A stretch of 64,000 nt of DNA from Methylobacterium sp. J-048 (GCF_022829515.1 NZ_JAKSYL010000077.1:52450-116449); one strand, 5' to 3'. Shown: positions 35,695 through 44,997, numbered from the stretch's first letter. A program made the numbers and translations. The notes: a model not told the origin generated them from the letters alone.

Positions 35695-36615
35695 ATGGCG
35701 GAGGAGGGGGCACGACCCCGTCTCGGGCGCGGGCTCGCGGCGCTGATCGGTGATTTCGGCGATGCCGGACAGGCGGCCAAGCTCGACGGCAAGATCGAGC
35801 CGCAGCGCAAGGTCCCGGTGGAGTTCCTGCGCCCGAACCCGCGCAACCCCCGCCGCAGCTTCGGTGAGGCGGAACTCGCGGAGCTCGCGACCTCGATCAC
35901 CCAGCGCGGCATCATCCAGCCGATCGTGGTGCGGCCGCTTGCCGACGTGCCGGGGGCCTTCGAGATCGTGGCTGGCGAGCGGCGCTGGCGGGCGTCCCAG
36001 AAGGCCGGGCTCGACGAGGTGCCGGTGGTGATCGTCGAGATCGACGACCGCGCCTCCCTCGAATTCGCCATCCTGGAGAACGTCCAGCGAGCCGACCTCA
36101 ACCCGATCGAGGAGGCGTCCGGCTACGAGCGCCTGATGCAGGACTTCGCCTATACCCAGAAGGAGCTGGCCGAGATCCTCGGCAAGAGCCGCAGCCACCT
36201 CGCCAACACCCTGCGGCTGCTCAACCTGCCGCCCGCCGTGCAGGACCGGGTCACCGCCGGGGAACTCACCGCCGGCCATGCCCGCGCGCTCCTGGCGGTG
36301 CGCGATCCCGAGGCCCTGGCCCGCCGGGTCGTGGCCGAGGGCCTGTCGGTGCGCGAGGTCGAGGCCGTGGCGGCTGCCGAGGCCGCTGAGGCCGCCGCCC
36401 CCGACACCCCCCGCCCCGGCCGCCCGCGCCTCTCGGCCGAGCGCCCTGCCCCGGTACGCGACCTGGAATTGCGGATCCGCCGGGCCCTGGGGGTCGCGGT
36501 GATCTACAAGCCCAAGGATGAGGCCTCGGGCGAGATCCGCATCCGCTACGAGACCCAGGACGAGCTTGAGGGCCTGCTCAACCGGTTCAAGGTGTCGGAG
36601 CCGGAGCAGGGCTGA
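35695..36615 (+). CDS. parB: Chromosome-partitioning protein ParB
   Basis: CTP-dependent DNA clamp that loads at parS. The 306 residues start with the ParA-interacting leader RLGRGLAALIGD. The CTPase boxes follow (RPNPRNPRRSF, AGERRWRA near residue 98 and ENVQRADLNPIEEA near 131). The HTH is TQKELAEILGKSRSHLANTL near 155, and a C-terminal dimer domain ends the protein. GTG 35668 is an alternative start adding nine residues; ATG 35695 better fits the family. It is the last gene before the convergent holA. Confidence 0.96.
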   Translation: MAEEGARPRLGRGLAALIGDFGDAGQAAKLDGKIEPQRKVPVEFLRPNPRNPRRSFGEAELAELATSITQRGIIQPIVVRPLADVPGAFEIVAGERRWRASQKAGLDEVPVVIVEIDDRASLEFAILENVQRADLNPIEEASGYERLMQDFAYTQKELAEILGKSRSHLANTLRLLNLPPAVQDRVTAGELTAGHARALLAVRDPEALARRVVAEGLSVREVEAVAAAEAAEAAAPDTPRPGRPRLSAERPAPVRDLELRIRRALGVAVIYKPKDEASGEIRIRYETQDELEGLLNRFKVSEPEQG

Positions 36616-36658
36616 CGGCGGTTGCCGACCTTCGTCCCACCCATTCAACCCATCCAAC

Positions 36659-36767
36659 CCCCTCATCCTGAGGTGCCGCGCAGCGGCCTCGAAGGAGCCC
36701 TCCAGGGATCGCGCGGTTTCTGGAGGGCTCCTTCGAGGCCCGCTAACGCGGGCACCTCAGGATGAGG
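36659..36767. repeat. Long inverted repeat, family B copy 4
   Basis: CCCTCATCCTGAGGTGCCGC at the left end is matched by GGGCACCTCAGGATGAGG at the right, with the internal CGAAGGAGCCCTCCAG against CTGGAGGGCTCCTTCG. It lies between convergent parB and holA, 43 bases from the parB stop, so it can act as a shared terminator. Confidence 0.85.
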
Positions 36768-36841
36768 TCGAGGGTTGGAGTCGCGGAACGCTCCGCTCAG
36801 GACGAGGGGGGTGGAGGGGATCGACGCTGGCGTCGTGATGC

Positions 36842-37885
36842 TTAACGCCGCCGCCGCGCGCCCGCCTCCGCCACCCGCAGCAGCGCCGCCGAGGCCAGGG
36901 CGTGGGCCAGCTCCGGCTCGGCCCGTCGGCAGGCCAGGATCGCGTCCTGGAGGGCTTTCACCGCCTGCCGCAGGGTTCCGGCCGGCCAGGTGCCGAGCTG
37001 GCCCTCGATGCTGGCCTTGCGCTTGAAATGCAGGCCCCGCCAGGACGCCACCATCAGGGACGGCGTCTTGTCGGGATTGTCGAGACGGGTCGCCAGCAGG
37101 GTCAGAGCGTGCCGCAGGGCCGAGCCGAGCACCACCCCGGGATCGAGGCCCTCGTGCCGGAAACGCCGGTAGTCGCGCTCCACCGCTTCCCGACGGCCGT
37201 CGAAGGCGGCGTCGATCAGGGTGTTGAGCACGCTGGCCGCCACGTCGCTGGTGATGGCCTCGACATGGTCGAGGGTGACGACCTTGTCCCCTTGCCCCTC
37301 CCCGCCCGCGTAGAGCGCGAGCTTCTCGATCTCCATCAGGCTGGCCCGGCGGTCGCCGCCGAGGCTGCGGGCCAGGACCTCCCGGGCGGCGCGGTCGATG
37401 CGCAGGCCGCGCTCCTGCAGGGTGCGGTCGATCAGGTCCGACAGCGTGCGCTCGTCGTCGGCGTAGCAGGGAATCGCCAGCGCCTTGGGGGAGCGCTCGC
37501 ACAGGACCCGCATCGGGTTGTTCTTGGCGAGGTCGCCGCCCTCCACGACAATGCGGGCATCGGCCAATTCGGCGGCGAGCACCGCCTCGACGGCCGGCGC
37601 ATAATTGCGGCTGCCCGGACGCACCCAGATCGACCGGCGGCCGCCGAACAGGCCCATGGTCCCGGCCTCGTCGCAGAGCCGGCCGGGATCTGAGGCGAGG
37701 GTGTCGCCGTCGATCCGCACCAGCGCGAAGGGATCGCCTGGGTCGGTGACGAAATCCTCGGCAAGTTTGCGGGCCCGCTCGGTGACCAGGCCGGTATCGG
37801 GCCCGTAGACCAGGATCACCGGGATGCGCGGATCCGGCCCGCGCCGGATCAGGCCCTCGATCTCGCCCGCCTTGACCGCCGTCAA
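36842..37885 (-). CDS. holA: DNA polymerase III delta subunit
   Basis: Clamp-loader subunit that opens the sliding clamp. The 347 residues follow the HolA plan, an N-terminal degenerate AAA+ domain (VYGPDTGLVTERARKLAED near residue 25, ALVRIDGDTL), a lid and a helical collar (TLLATRLDNPDKTPS near 265). There is no functional Walker A, as expected for delta. The gene follows lptE with 7 bases between them, the usual lptE-holA order in alphaproteobacteria, where leuS is often first. Confidence 0.93.
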   Translation of the reverse strand: MTAVKAGEIEGLIRRGPDPRIPVILVYGPDTGLVTERARKLAEDFVTDPGDPFALVRIDGDTLASDPGRLCDEAGTMGLFGGRRSIWVRPGSRNYAPAVEAVLAAELADARIVVEGGDLAKNNPMRVLCERSPKALAIPCYADDERTLSDLIDRTLQERGLRIDRAAREVLARSLGGDRRASLMEIEKLALYAGGEGQGDKVVTLDHVEAITSDVAASVLNTLIDAAFDGRREAVERDYRRFRHEGLDPGVVLGSALRHALTLLATRLDNPDKTPSLMVASWRGLHFKRKASIEGQLGTWPAGTLRQAVKALQDAILACRRAEPELAHALASAALLRVAEAGARRRR

Positions 37886-37892
37886 AGCGGGC

Positions 37893-38441
37893 TCACGGCT
37901 TGGTCGAGAGCACAGCGGCCAGGCGCGTCTTGATCTGGTCCGCCAGGACGCTGGCGAGGCGGATCTCGGCGTCGCGCGCCGCCCGCTGGCTGGCGAAGCG
38001 CTGGACCGAGCGGTCGTAGGTCGCGGTCGAGGTCGCCACGCCCTCGGAGTAGACCTTGGTGCCGGCCATGTCCTCCAGGCTGTACTTGATGTTGGCCACC
38101 AACGTGCCGGCCTCGGCGCGGCCGGTGGTCGAGGAGACGATCGGGGTCTGCACGATCTCGGAGCCCGAGAGCTTCAGCCGATAGCGCTTGTTCGCCGGCT
38201 GGCCCGACCCGTCGAGTTCGAAGATCAGCTCGCTGCGCAGGTAATGCCCGAGCCGCTCCTGGCCCTGGGCCATCCCGACATCGTCGACCTGCACGGCGGC
38301 CAGCAGCGCCTGCACGGTCTCGCCGGAGGCGGTCGGCCCGTAGAGCGGGCGGAAACAGGCCGACAGGCTCAGCGCCAGGCCGGTCACGCAGGCGAGGCGG
38401 CCGATCCGGCCCGCAACCGATACTCCCGAACGCACCATCAC
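37893..38441 (-). CDS. lptE: LPS-assembly lipoprotein LptE
   Basis: Outer-membrane lipoprotein that plugs LptD and helps place lipopolysaccharide in the outer leaflet. The 182 residues start with a signal peptide ending in the lipobox LSAC (Cys near 29), followed by FRPLYGP, a typical LptE start. Alternating strands and a C-terminal helix with RFASQRAARDAEIRLASVLADQI follow. The 7-base spacing to holA implies one transcript. leuS, normally next to it, lies 10 kb away here. Confidence 0.93.
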   Translation of the reverse strand: MMVRSGVSVAGRIGRLACVTGLALSLSACFRPLYGPTASGETVQALLAAVQVDDVGMAQGQERLGHYLRSELIFELDGSGQPANKRYRLKLSGSEIVQTPIVSSTTGRAEAGTLVANIKYSLEDMAGTKVYSEGVATSTATYDRSVQRFASQRAARDAEIRLASVLADQIKTRLAAVLSTKP

Positions 38442-38559
38442 GTCGCCGTTCCGCCCCGCTTCGTCGCAGCCACTCTTAGCCCGGACCAGGAGGGCCGCGC
38501 CATGAGGCTACGCGGCAAGTGTTACGATTCCTCTGCGGCGAGAGCGTGGTCGCCTGGTT

Positions 38560-39513
38560 TCAGACCGTTGCCAGATAGCCCGAGACCGTGACGATCGACA
38601 GGATCGTCGAGACCAGCACCACCGTGGAGGTCAGGTCGGCCTCCCGGCGGTAGAACTCCGCCAGCATGAACGGGCCGGTCCCGGTGGGCAGGGCAGCCAT
38701 CAGCACCGCGACGTGCAGCAGCAGCGGCGGCAGGTCGAACAGGTAGCGGCCGAGGCCGTAGGCGAGGGCCGGCTGCCCGACGAGCTTCAGGCCGACCAGC
38801 AGGGCGGCCGCCCGGGGCTGGGCGCTGCCGGGCCGGCGCTTCTGCGCCAGGAACAGGCCGAGCGCCACCAGGGCACAGGGCGAGGCCGCGCCGCCGAGGA
38901 GCTTGAGAAATGTCTCGGCCGACGCCGGCAGGTCGAGGCCGGCGATAGGCACCAGGGCGCCGAGCGCCGGGGCGATCAGCAACGGGTTGCGGATCAGCGA
39001 CCGGCCGACCGCGCGCCAGACCGGGACGTTCGAACCGGCCTGCCCAGTCCCGCGTGCCTCCCGCCGAAGCCCGGTCTCGATCAGCACGATCGCTACCGCG
39101 AACACCCCGCAGACCGTCAGGATCGCCGCCACGGTGGTGGGGGCCAGCGCCTCGGGACCGAAGGCGACCAGCGCCAGGGGAAAGCCCATGAAGCCGGTAT
39201 TGGGATAGCCCGCGTTGAGCCCGTCCACGGCGGCGTCGGAGAGCGGGTGCCCCTCCCCCCGCCGGATCAGCACCGTGAGCGCGAACACCGCCAAGCTGCT
39301 CACCCCGAAGGCGGCGATGAAGCCGGGCTTCCAGATCGCGCTCCAATGCGCGTGCGCGGTCACGTCGAACAGCAGCGCCGGCAGGGCCAGGAACACCACG
39401 AAGCGGTTGAGCTCGGTGGTCGCCGCAGCGCCGAGCACGCCGATCCGCCGGGCCAGCCAGCCCGAAAAGATCAGCGCGAAGATCGGCAGCACGACCAGGA
39501 GGGTCGAGAGCAT
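38560..39513 (-). CDS. AEC-family transporter (auxin efflux carrier type)
   Basis: Integral membrane carrier of 317 residues with about ten transmembrane helices. The central break NPLLIAPALGALV and the GGAASPCALVALG segment are characteristic of the AEC/BASS-like fold. Bacterial relatives move malonate, malate or other organic anions; the substrate is not evident here. It lies in the segment that separates leuS from lptE-holA. Its start ATG 39513 is followed directly by a hydrophobic helix. Confidence 0.9.
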   Translation of the reverse strand: MLSTLLVVLPIFALIFSGWLARRIGVLGAAATTELNRFVVFLALPALLFDVTAHAHWSAIWKPGFIAAFGVSSLAVFALTVLIRRGEGHPLSDAAVDGLNAGYPNTGFMGFPLALVAFGPEALAPTTVAAILTVCGVFAVAIVLIETGLRREARGTGQAGSNVPVWRAVGRSLIRNPLLIAPALGALVPIAGLDLPASAETFLKLLGGAASPCALVALGLFLAQKRRPGSAQPRAAALLVGLKLVGQPALAYGLGRYLFDLPPLLLHVAVLMAALPTGTGPFMLAEFYRREADLTSTVVLVSTILSIVTVSGYLATV

Positions 39514-39618
39514 GGGCGGCCCGGGTCGGAGGGTGAGGCTCCGGCCTTAGGATGGATCCGCCGCCGACCTCCAGTGCCGCGCGCGGGGACCTGCCATGCT
39601 CCCCTGCCCCGCTGGCAC

Positions 39619-41862
39619 CTACCAGCGATAGATCAGGCTGCCGATCACCGTGGCCGGGGCGCCGCGGTAGCAGAAGCCCGTCTGGCAGGTATAGTAGTCC
39701 CGGTCGAAGATGTTGAACGCGTTGATCTGTGCCCGGAAGCCTTTGTACTTCGGATCGAGCGCCGCGAAATCGTAGGCGACCAGCGCGTCGAACTGCGTCA
39801 CGGTCGGGTTGCGGACCGTATTGAGGTCATCCGTGAAGCTGGTGCCGGAGAAGCGGATGCCGCCGCCGATCTGAAGGCCGCGCAGCGGCGAGGCGAGCGG
39901 GAACTGATAGGTCCCGAAGGCCGCGAAGGTATCACCCGGGATGCCTGAGACCATGTTTCCGGTGATCGATTGCGTCGTGCCCGGATAGGTCGCGTTGAGA
40001 TAGCGCAGGTCCAGGTGGGTGTAGGCGATGGTCAGGTTCGTGCCCGGCGCGAAATTGGCGGTTAGCTCGGCCTCGAAGCCTTTGGACTCTACCGAGCCGC
40101 TCGCGACCGTGTTGGCGACGTTGGTCGGGTCGGTCTGCAGCACGCTCGACTGCACGATGTCGAAGCCGGCGAACGCGCCGGTGATGTTGGTACCGGGGAT
40201 CGCGTATTTCACGCCGGCCTCGATCTGGTCGCCGGTGGCGGGCTTGAACGAGCGGCCGTTGATGTCGACGCCGTTCTGGGGCGTGAAGGTCGTCGCGTAG
40301 CTCGCGTAAGGAACGAGGTCGGGCGTCAGCAGGTAGTTGAGGCCGACGCGGCCGGTGAACACCGAATCGTTCCGGCTCTGCGCTGCGCCGAGGCTGTCCG
40401 GCGTGCCGCTGCGTGTCGCCTGGCTTACGAAGTCCTGACGGCCGGTGAGGGTCAGGACGAAGCGGTCGAACTTGGCCTGCTCTTGGATGTAGAGGCCGAT
40501 CTGGTCCTGGGTCTGCTCCGATGCAGAGCTGAGGGCCGGGCGCGGCACGAAGGTGCGGGCGCGGAAGGTCGAGAAATTTGTGATGCCCGTGAGGTCGAGA
40601 TCCGGGACGACCCCGAAGCCGGCTTGGCGCCGGTAGTCGGAGTGGAGATAATCCGCGCCGCCGATCAGCGTGTGGGCGACCGGGCCGGTGACGAGATGGG
40701 CTTCGAGCTGGTTGTCGAGCGCCACCGAGCCGAGCCGGTCTTGGATCAGGCCGTTCGAGCGTTGCGCCGAGAGTCCGACGACGTTGTCGATCTGTGTATA
40801 GGCGAGCGTCGTGCCAATGTTCTGATAGCGGAAGTTCTGTCGGAAGATCAGGTCGGGCGTGAATTTGTGCTCGAAAGCGTAGCCGATCCGGTATGATTCC
40901 TGATCGATGGCGTTGAAGCTTGCATCGCCTTGGTAGAGGCGCGTCACCACGAAGCCCGGGGCATTATAGAACGTCGAGACGCCAGGCGTCTTCGAGCGCT
41001 GGTATTCGGTGAGCAGCGTGAAGGTGGTGTCGGCCGAGGGCTTCCAAGTGATGGCTGGGGCGATCGTGAAGCGGTTATCTTTGCCGCTCGGCAGGAATGT
41101 ATCCGAGTCGCGGAAAGCGCCGGTCAGCCGGTAGGCGAGGGTGCCGTCGCTCCCCTCGACGGGGCTGCCGATGTCGAAATTGCCCTGGTAGCGATCGAAA
41201 TTGCCGCCTTGGAACCAGACCTCGCCGAAGGGCACGAAGACCGGCCGCTTCGACGTGACATCGACGATGCCGCCCGGTGAGCCGAGGCCGTAGAGGCCGG
41301 AGGCCGGTCCCCGCAGAATGGTGACCGCCTCGGTTCCATAGGGCTCGATGCGGGGGGCCGAGAAACCGACAGCCGACTGTCTCAGCCCATCCCGGAACAC
41401 GCCGGTATAGGTCTCGTCGAAGCCGCGGATGTAGAAGGAGTCGAAGCGCGGGTCGAAGCCGAACACGTTGCTGGACACGCCCGGCGTGTAGGCCAGCGCC
41501 TCGTTGAGGCTCTGAACGTTGCGGTCGTTGAGCTGTTCGCGGGTGACCACGGAGACCGATTGCGGAGTCTCGATCAGCGGCGTGTTGGTCTTGGTCGCGG
41601 TCGGGCTCACGCGTGCGACGTAGCCGGTCACCCCCGAGGGACCGCCGCCACCGCCGCTTGTGGCCGAGCTGTTGCCGTCGCCGCGACTGATATTCCCGGC
41701 GCCCGCCCCGGCCGCGGGCGCAGAAGCCGGGCGGGCGGCCTCGACGGAGATCTCGTTCAGCTGCACGTTCGCGCCCTGCGCGGTGGCGTCCGGTGCGACG
41801 GCGGCACTGGCCAGAGCCGTGGAGGTGAGGAGCAGGCCGAGGCGGGCGGAACGCAAAGACAT
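39619..41862 (-). CDS. TonB-dependent siderophore receptor
   Basis: Outer-membrane receptor of 747 residues for iron-siderophore complexes. A signal peptide (1-28) and a Gly/Ser linker are followed by a plug domain (ETPQSVSVVTREQLNDRN near residue 100, FYIRGF near 148, ILRGPASGLYGLGSPGG near 185). The 22-strand barrel ends in GSLIYRW. This plan is that of the FhuA/FoxA type. The base composition and codon use look less GC-rich than the neighbours, a hint of recent transfer. The ligand is not known, and no siderophore genes are near. Confidence 0.93.
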   Translation of the reverse strand: MSLRSARLGLLLTSTALASAAVAPDATAQGANVQLNEISVEAARPASAPAAGAGAGNISRGDGNSSATSGGGGGPSGVTGYVARVSPTATKTNTPLIETPQSVSVVTREQLNDRNVQSLNEALAYTPGVSSNVFGFDPRFDSFYIRGFDETYTGVFRDGLRQSAVGFSAPRIEPYGTEAVTILRGPASGLYGLGSPGGIVDVTSKRPVFVPFGEVWFQGGNFDRYQGNFDIGSPVEGSDGTLAYRLTGAFRDSDTFLPSGKDNRFTIAPAITWKPSADTTFTLLTEYQRSKTPGVSTFYNAPGFVVTRLYQGDASFNAIDQESYRIGYAFEHKFTPDLIFRQNFRYQNIGTTLAYTQIDNVVGLSAQRSNGLIQDRLGSVALDNQLEAHLVTGPVAHTLIGGADYLHSDYRRQAGFGVVPDLDLTGITNFSTFRARTFVPRPALSSASEQTQDQIGLYIQEQAKFDRFVLTLTGRQDFVSQATRSGTPDSLGAAQSRNDSVFTGRVGLNYLLTPDLVPYASYATTFTPQNGVDINGRSFKPATGDQIEAGVKYAIPGTNITGAFAGFDIVQSSVLQTDPTNVANTVASGSVESKGFEAELTANFAPGTNLTIAYTHLDLRYLNATYPGTTQSITGNMVSGIPGDTFAAFGTYQFPLASPLRGLQIGGGIRFSGTSFTDDLNTVRNPTVTQFDALVAYDFAALDPKYKGFRAQINAFNIFDRDYYTCQTGFCYRGAPATVIGSLIYRW

Positions 41863-41960
41863 GACAAACCCTGAGATGCGCCGCTCGCTGGCGCTTCAAT
41901 CTCCAGGATCAACCGTTCACGGGGTCTTGATCAAGCCGAATACGTGTTGAAAATCACACA

Positions 41961-41977
41961 CTTAGAGCAGTTCAAAT
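41961..41977 (-). promoter_or_regulatory. Candidate iron-responsive (Irr/ICE-like) operator
   Basis: CTTAGAGCAGTTCAAAT resembles the Irr-box pattern TTTAGAA-nnn-TTCTAAA, with four of seventeen bases different. It lies about 100 bases upstream of the siderophore receptor start, where an iron regulator would act. The match is by eye only; a chance AT-rich palindrome remains possible. Confidence 0.35.
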
Positions 41978-41994
41978 CTAGAATCGTTCGAGCC

Positions 41995-42864
41995 TCAGAA
42001 CTCCAGCGGCGGCTCCCGCAGCGCCTCAGCTTCGCGGGTGCAGACGGCCTGATCGGGGGCCGTGCCGCCTCCGGACAGGGCTCCGCGCAGCTCGGCCCGC
42101 GCCTTGTCCAGATCGGCCCGGAAGCCGGAATCGCCCATCAGCGTGGCGAAGACCGAGGTGCCGGTGAGGCGTCCGGCCGCCACGTCGCTGAGCCAGTGCA
42201 CCCCGCACACGACCCGGCTCTCGCCGTAGGCCCGGCCGCGGGCCAGGATCGCGGTGGCCTTCTCGGGCACCAGGGAGGCCAGGATCAGCGCGTAGGCCCA
42301 GCCCTGGGTGGCGTGGCCGGACGGGTAGCTGAAGCTGTCGGTGAGCGCCTGGGTCCGCTGGACGCAGATCGGCGCCTCGTTGCCGACGAAGGGACGCAGC
42401 CGGCGGTAATGGACTTTCGGCCCCCGCGTCGCCCGGGCGAGGTCGAGCCGGGCGCGCTCCAGGAGGTTGAGCACCGCCGGCACCCGGGCCTGGTCGATCC
42501 GGGTGCCGAGCACGCAGGCGAAGTTGTCGAGAACCGCGGCCGCACCTTCCGACACGTCGTTGGCGGCGATCTCCCAGCGGGGACTGCCCTTCAGGGCGCG
42601 GGTGCCGTTGAAGGCCGCCCGGTCGGCCTTGTCGAGGGGCGCATCGTGCGCCGGCGGCGGCGGCAGGATCTGGACGGCATCGGGGAGCGCCGTCTCGGCC
42701 AGATAAGGCTTCACCGCCGGCTTTCCGGGCTTGAGCGTATCGGCCCCCAGCGACGGTGCCGCTTGCGGGTTCGACGGGGCAGGGCGGGGCGTATCCTCGG
42801 CGCGCAGCGGCGTCGCGGCGGCGATCAGGACGGCGAGGGCCGGCAGGGACAGGGTGCGCAGCAT
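41995..42864 (-). CDS. Acid phosphatase, class A (PAP2 superfamily)
   Basis: Secreted or periplasmic phosphatase of 289 residues. A signal peptide (1-22, ending TPLRAEDT) is present. The three PAP2 motifs are KVHYRRLRPF near residue 155, YPSGHATQGW near 184 and ESRVVCGVHWLSDVAAGR near 220, with the catalytic His in the last. This is the arrangement of bacterial class A acid phosphatases (PhoN/PhoC). Cysteines suggest disulphide bonds. ATG 42864 was chosen because the signal sequence begins there, although the frame is open further upstream. Confidence 0.93.
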   Translation of the reverse strand: MLRTLSLPALAVLIAAATPLRAEDTPRPAPSNPQAAPSLGADTLKPGKPAVKPYLAETALPDAVQILPPPPAHDAPLDKADRAAFNGTRALKGSPRWEIAANDVSEGAAAVLDNFACVLGTRIDQARVPAVLNLLERARLDLARATRGPKVHYRRLRPFVGNEAPICVQRTQALTDSFSYPSGHATQGWAYALILASLVPEKATAILARGRAYGESRVVCGVHWLSDVAAGRLTGTSVFATLMGDSGFRADLDKARAELRGALSGGGTAPDQAVCTREAEALREPPLEF

Positions 42865-43268
42865 CGGATCCGTGGCGGTGTCGGGCGAAGGGGCGAAACA
42901 AGAGGCGGGCCGCCCCCGCAGATAAACGAACGGCCTCGCCGGACGGTTCAGTCCGCCACAGGCCTCTGATCGTGTCCAGGGGCTGCCGTGATGGAGGGGA
43001 GGCGGTTGACCCGGGCTGCCGGCTGCGAGAACGCTACGGTGTCCCCGTTCCGGCGTTCCGACCGCATGGCTCAGCCCCTCGACCGCGCCCGCTTCCCCTA
43101 CCATCGCGGCGTGATCACGATGCCGTCGGAACACGGGTTCCCAAAGGGCTGAGCCCTTTGGCGGGGTTCGGGGGCGGAGCCCCTGATGCATCGGGCGAAG
43201 CCCGACACCAGGGCTCTGCCCCGGACCCGCAAAAGGTCTCGGACCTTCTGAATCCGTAAATTTGCGGG
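42865..43268. other. 404-base gap with repeat elements
   Basis: Between the acid phosphatase start and the end of the hydrolase gene. No gene was seen. The part 43138-43250 is a run of palindromes (CCAAAGGGCT-g-AGCCCTTTGG, GGGGTTCGGGGGCGGAGCCCC-like, and a family A copy). The left part should hold the phosphatase promoter. Confidence 0.6.
43138..43250. repeat. Compound hairpin block including family A copy 4
   Basis: CCAAAGGGCT-g-AGCCCTTTGG (43141-43161), a GGGGC...GCCCC hairpin, and then CAGGGC-tct-GCCC and CAAAAGGTC-tcg-GACCTT (43209-43250). The last part matches family A copy 1 in order. The block suggests that A elements can be joined to other hairpin units. Confidence 0.7.
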
Positions 43269-44126
43269 CTAAACCGCTTGGATCGCCGTCGCGACTGCGG
43301 CGGGGAATTCCTCGTGCGGGCTCAGTGCCCCGGGGATCGGGACGCCCGTGACCCGACCGTGGGCGATCAGCGCATCCATCTCGGCGCCCGAGCGGCGCGG
43401 GGCCTTTTCCGGCCGCAGCACCAGGGTCGGCGGCAATCCGTTCCCGAACAGGTCCAGGAAGGCGGCGCGGTCGCCCACAGGGTCGAGGCCGCCGGTGACG
43501 AAGGCGGCGGTGCCGAAGCGGCCGTTGCGCTGGCGGGTGATCGCGTGCTTGGCCCGGATCACGGCCGGGGTGACGTGGGCCGGGTCGGCGTAGACATGGG
43601 CGCGCAGCATCCGGCCGATGATCGGCGGGCTGATATTGAGCCGGTAGAGCGCGTCGCCGAGCACCGGGGCCTCCACGGCCCGGCGGATCCGGGGGAACCA
43701 GTGGGCCCGGCTCGGCATCGCGGTGGGCAGCGGCCCGCGCCAGGTCGGCGCCACCAGCACCAGCCGCGCGAACGCTTTCGGGTGCCTGCGCGCCGCCGCG
43801 ACCAGATAGCCGGCGGCGTGGCCGGCGGCGATCCCGATCGCGTAGGGGCCGGGGGGGGCGGCGAGCAGCGCGTCCAAGAAGGCGTGCAGGGTGTCCGGAT
43901 CGAGGGGCAGGCGCGTCCGCGGCCGGGCGCCGAAGCCCGGCCAGTCGGGCACGAGGCAGCGGTACTCGGAGCCGAGGGCGCGGGCGAGATCGCGCATCTC
44001 GCCCCGGTCCGAGATCGTCGACAGGGCCGGCAGCAGCAGCGCGTCGCCCCCCGTGCCGATCACGTCGCAGACGGTCGGCACGGGCCGGCCTGCCACGATC
44101 AGGTCCAGAGTTCGCGTCGTCTCCAC
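43269..44126 (-). CDS. Alpha/beta-hydrolase family protein
   Basis: A 285-residue alpha/beta-hydrolase-like protein. It keeps the HGxG-equivalent region as ALLLPALSTISDRGEM and VPDWPGFG near residue 60, but the nucleophile elbow reads GIAAGHAAG near 100, without the usual serine. A related arrangement, YLVAAARRHP, follows. It may be an inactive or atypical member. GTG 44126 is taken as start since GGGGGC precedes it and it lies 25 bases after dapD, with which it may be co-transcribed. Confidence 0.75.
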   Translation of the reverse strand: METTRTLDLIVAGRPVPTVCDVIGTGGDALLLPALSTISDRGEMRDLARALGSEYRCLVPDWPGFGARPRTRLPLDPDTLHAFLDALLAAPPGPYAIGIAAGHAAGYLVAAARRHPKAFARLVLVAPTWRGPLPTAMPSRAHWFPRIRRAVEAPVLGDALYRLNISPPIIGRMLRAHVYADPAHVTPAVIRAKHAITRQRNGRFGTAAFVTGGLDPVGDRAAFLDLFGNGLPPTLVLRPEKAPRRSGAEMDALIAHGRVTGVPIPGALSPHEEFPAAVATAIQAV

Positions 44127-44151
44127 CGGGCCGCCCCCAAGTCCCAAAAAA

Positions 44152-44997
44152 TCAGGTGCGCAGCAGCTCGTTGATGGCGGTCTTGGAGCGGGTGCCGGCA
44201 TCGACGCGCTTGACGATCACGGCGCAGTACAGGCCGGGGCCCGGGCTGCCGTCCGGCAGCGCCTTGCCGGGCATCGTGCCCGACACCACCACGGAGTAGG
44301 GCGGCACGCGGCCGTACATCACCTCGCCGGTGGTGCGGTCGACGATCTTGGTCGAGGCGCCGATATAGACGCCCATGGACAGCACGCTGCCCTGGCCGAC
44401 GATGACGCCCTCGGCCACCTCGGCGCGAGCGCCGATGAAGCAATCGTCCTCGATGATCACCGGGTTGGCCTGCAGCGGCTCGAGCACGCCGGCGATGCCG
44501 GCGCCCCCGGAAATGTGACAGTTCTTACCGACCTGCGCGCAGGAGCCGATCGTCACCCAGGTGTCGACCATCGTCCCTTCGCCGACATGGGCGCCGAGGT
44601 TGACGAAGCTCGGCATCAGCACCGCGCCAGGCGCGATGTAGGAGCCGCGGCGCACGAAGCAGCCCGGCACCGCGCGCAGGCCCGCGGCGCGGAACTCGGC
44701 CTCGCCCCAGCCGGCGAACTTGGACGCGACCTTGTCCCACCAGGGCGCGCCGCCGGGGCCGCCCTCGATCGCCGCCATGTCGTTGAGGCGGAAGGACAGC
44801 AGCACCGCCTTCTTCAGCCACTGGTTGACGACCCAATCGTGGTTGCCGCTCTTCTCGGCGACCCGGGCCTTGCCGGAATCGAGCAGGTTCAGCGCCTCCT
44901 CGACCGCCTCGCGCACGGCGCCCTGGGTAGACGTCGAGATGCCGGCGCGCTCCTCCCAGGCCGTCTCGATGGTCTTGGCGAGGTCGGAGGTGGACAT
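44152..44997 (-). CDS. dapD: 2,3,4,5-tetrahydropyridine-2,6-dicarboxylate N-succinyltransferase
   Basis: Cytosolic trimeric enzyme of the succinylase branch of lysine and meso-diaminopimelate synthesis. The 281 residues match the family. The C-terminal half is a left-handed hexapeptide-repeat helix ([21 protein letters not shown] near residue 120, [11 protein letters not shown] near 160, [12 protein letters not shown] near 177). The start [11 protein letters not shown] at 44997 is typical; the open frame upstream is not. dapE is not adjacent. Confidence 0.97.
   Translation of the reverse strand: MSTSDLAKTIETAWEERAGISTSTQGAVREAVEEALNLLDSGKARVAEKSGNHDWVVNQWLKKAVLLSFRLNDMAAIEGGPGGAPWWDKVASKFAGWGEAEFRAAGLRAVPGCFVRRGSYIAPGAVLMPSFVNLGAHVGEGTMVDTWVTIGSCAQVGKNCHISGGAGIAGVLEPLQANPVIIEDDCFIGARAEVAEGVIVGQGSVLSMGVYIGASTKIVDRTTGEVMYGRVPPYSVVVSGTMPGKALPDGSPGPGLYCAVIVKRVDAGTRSKTAINELLRT

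Noticed and set aside
38713..39948. 411-codon plus-strand frame opposite the AEC transporter
   Set aside because: Charged low-complexity product antisense to a clear membrane carrier.
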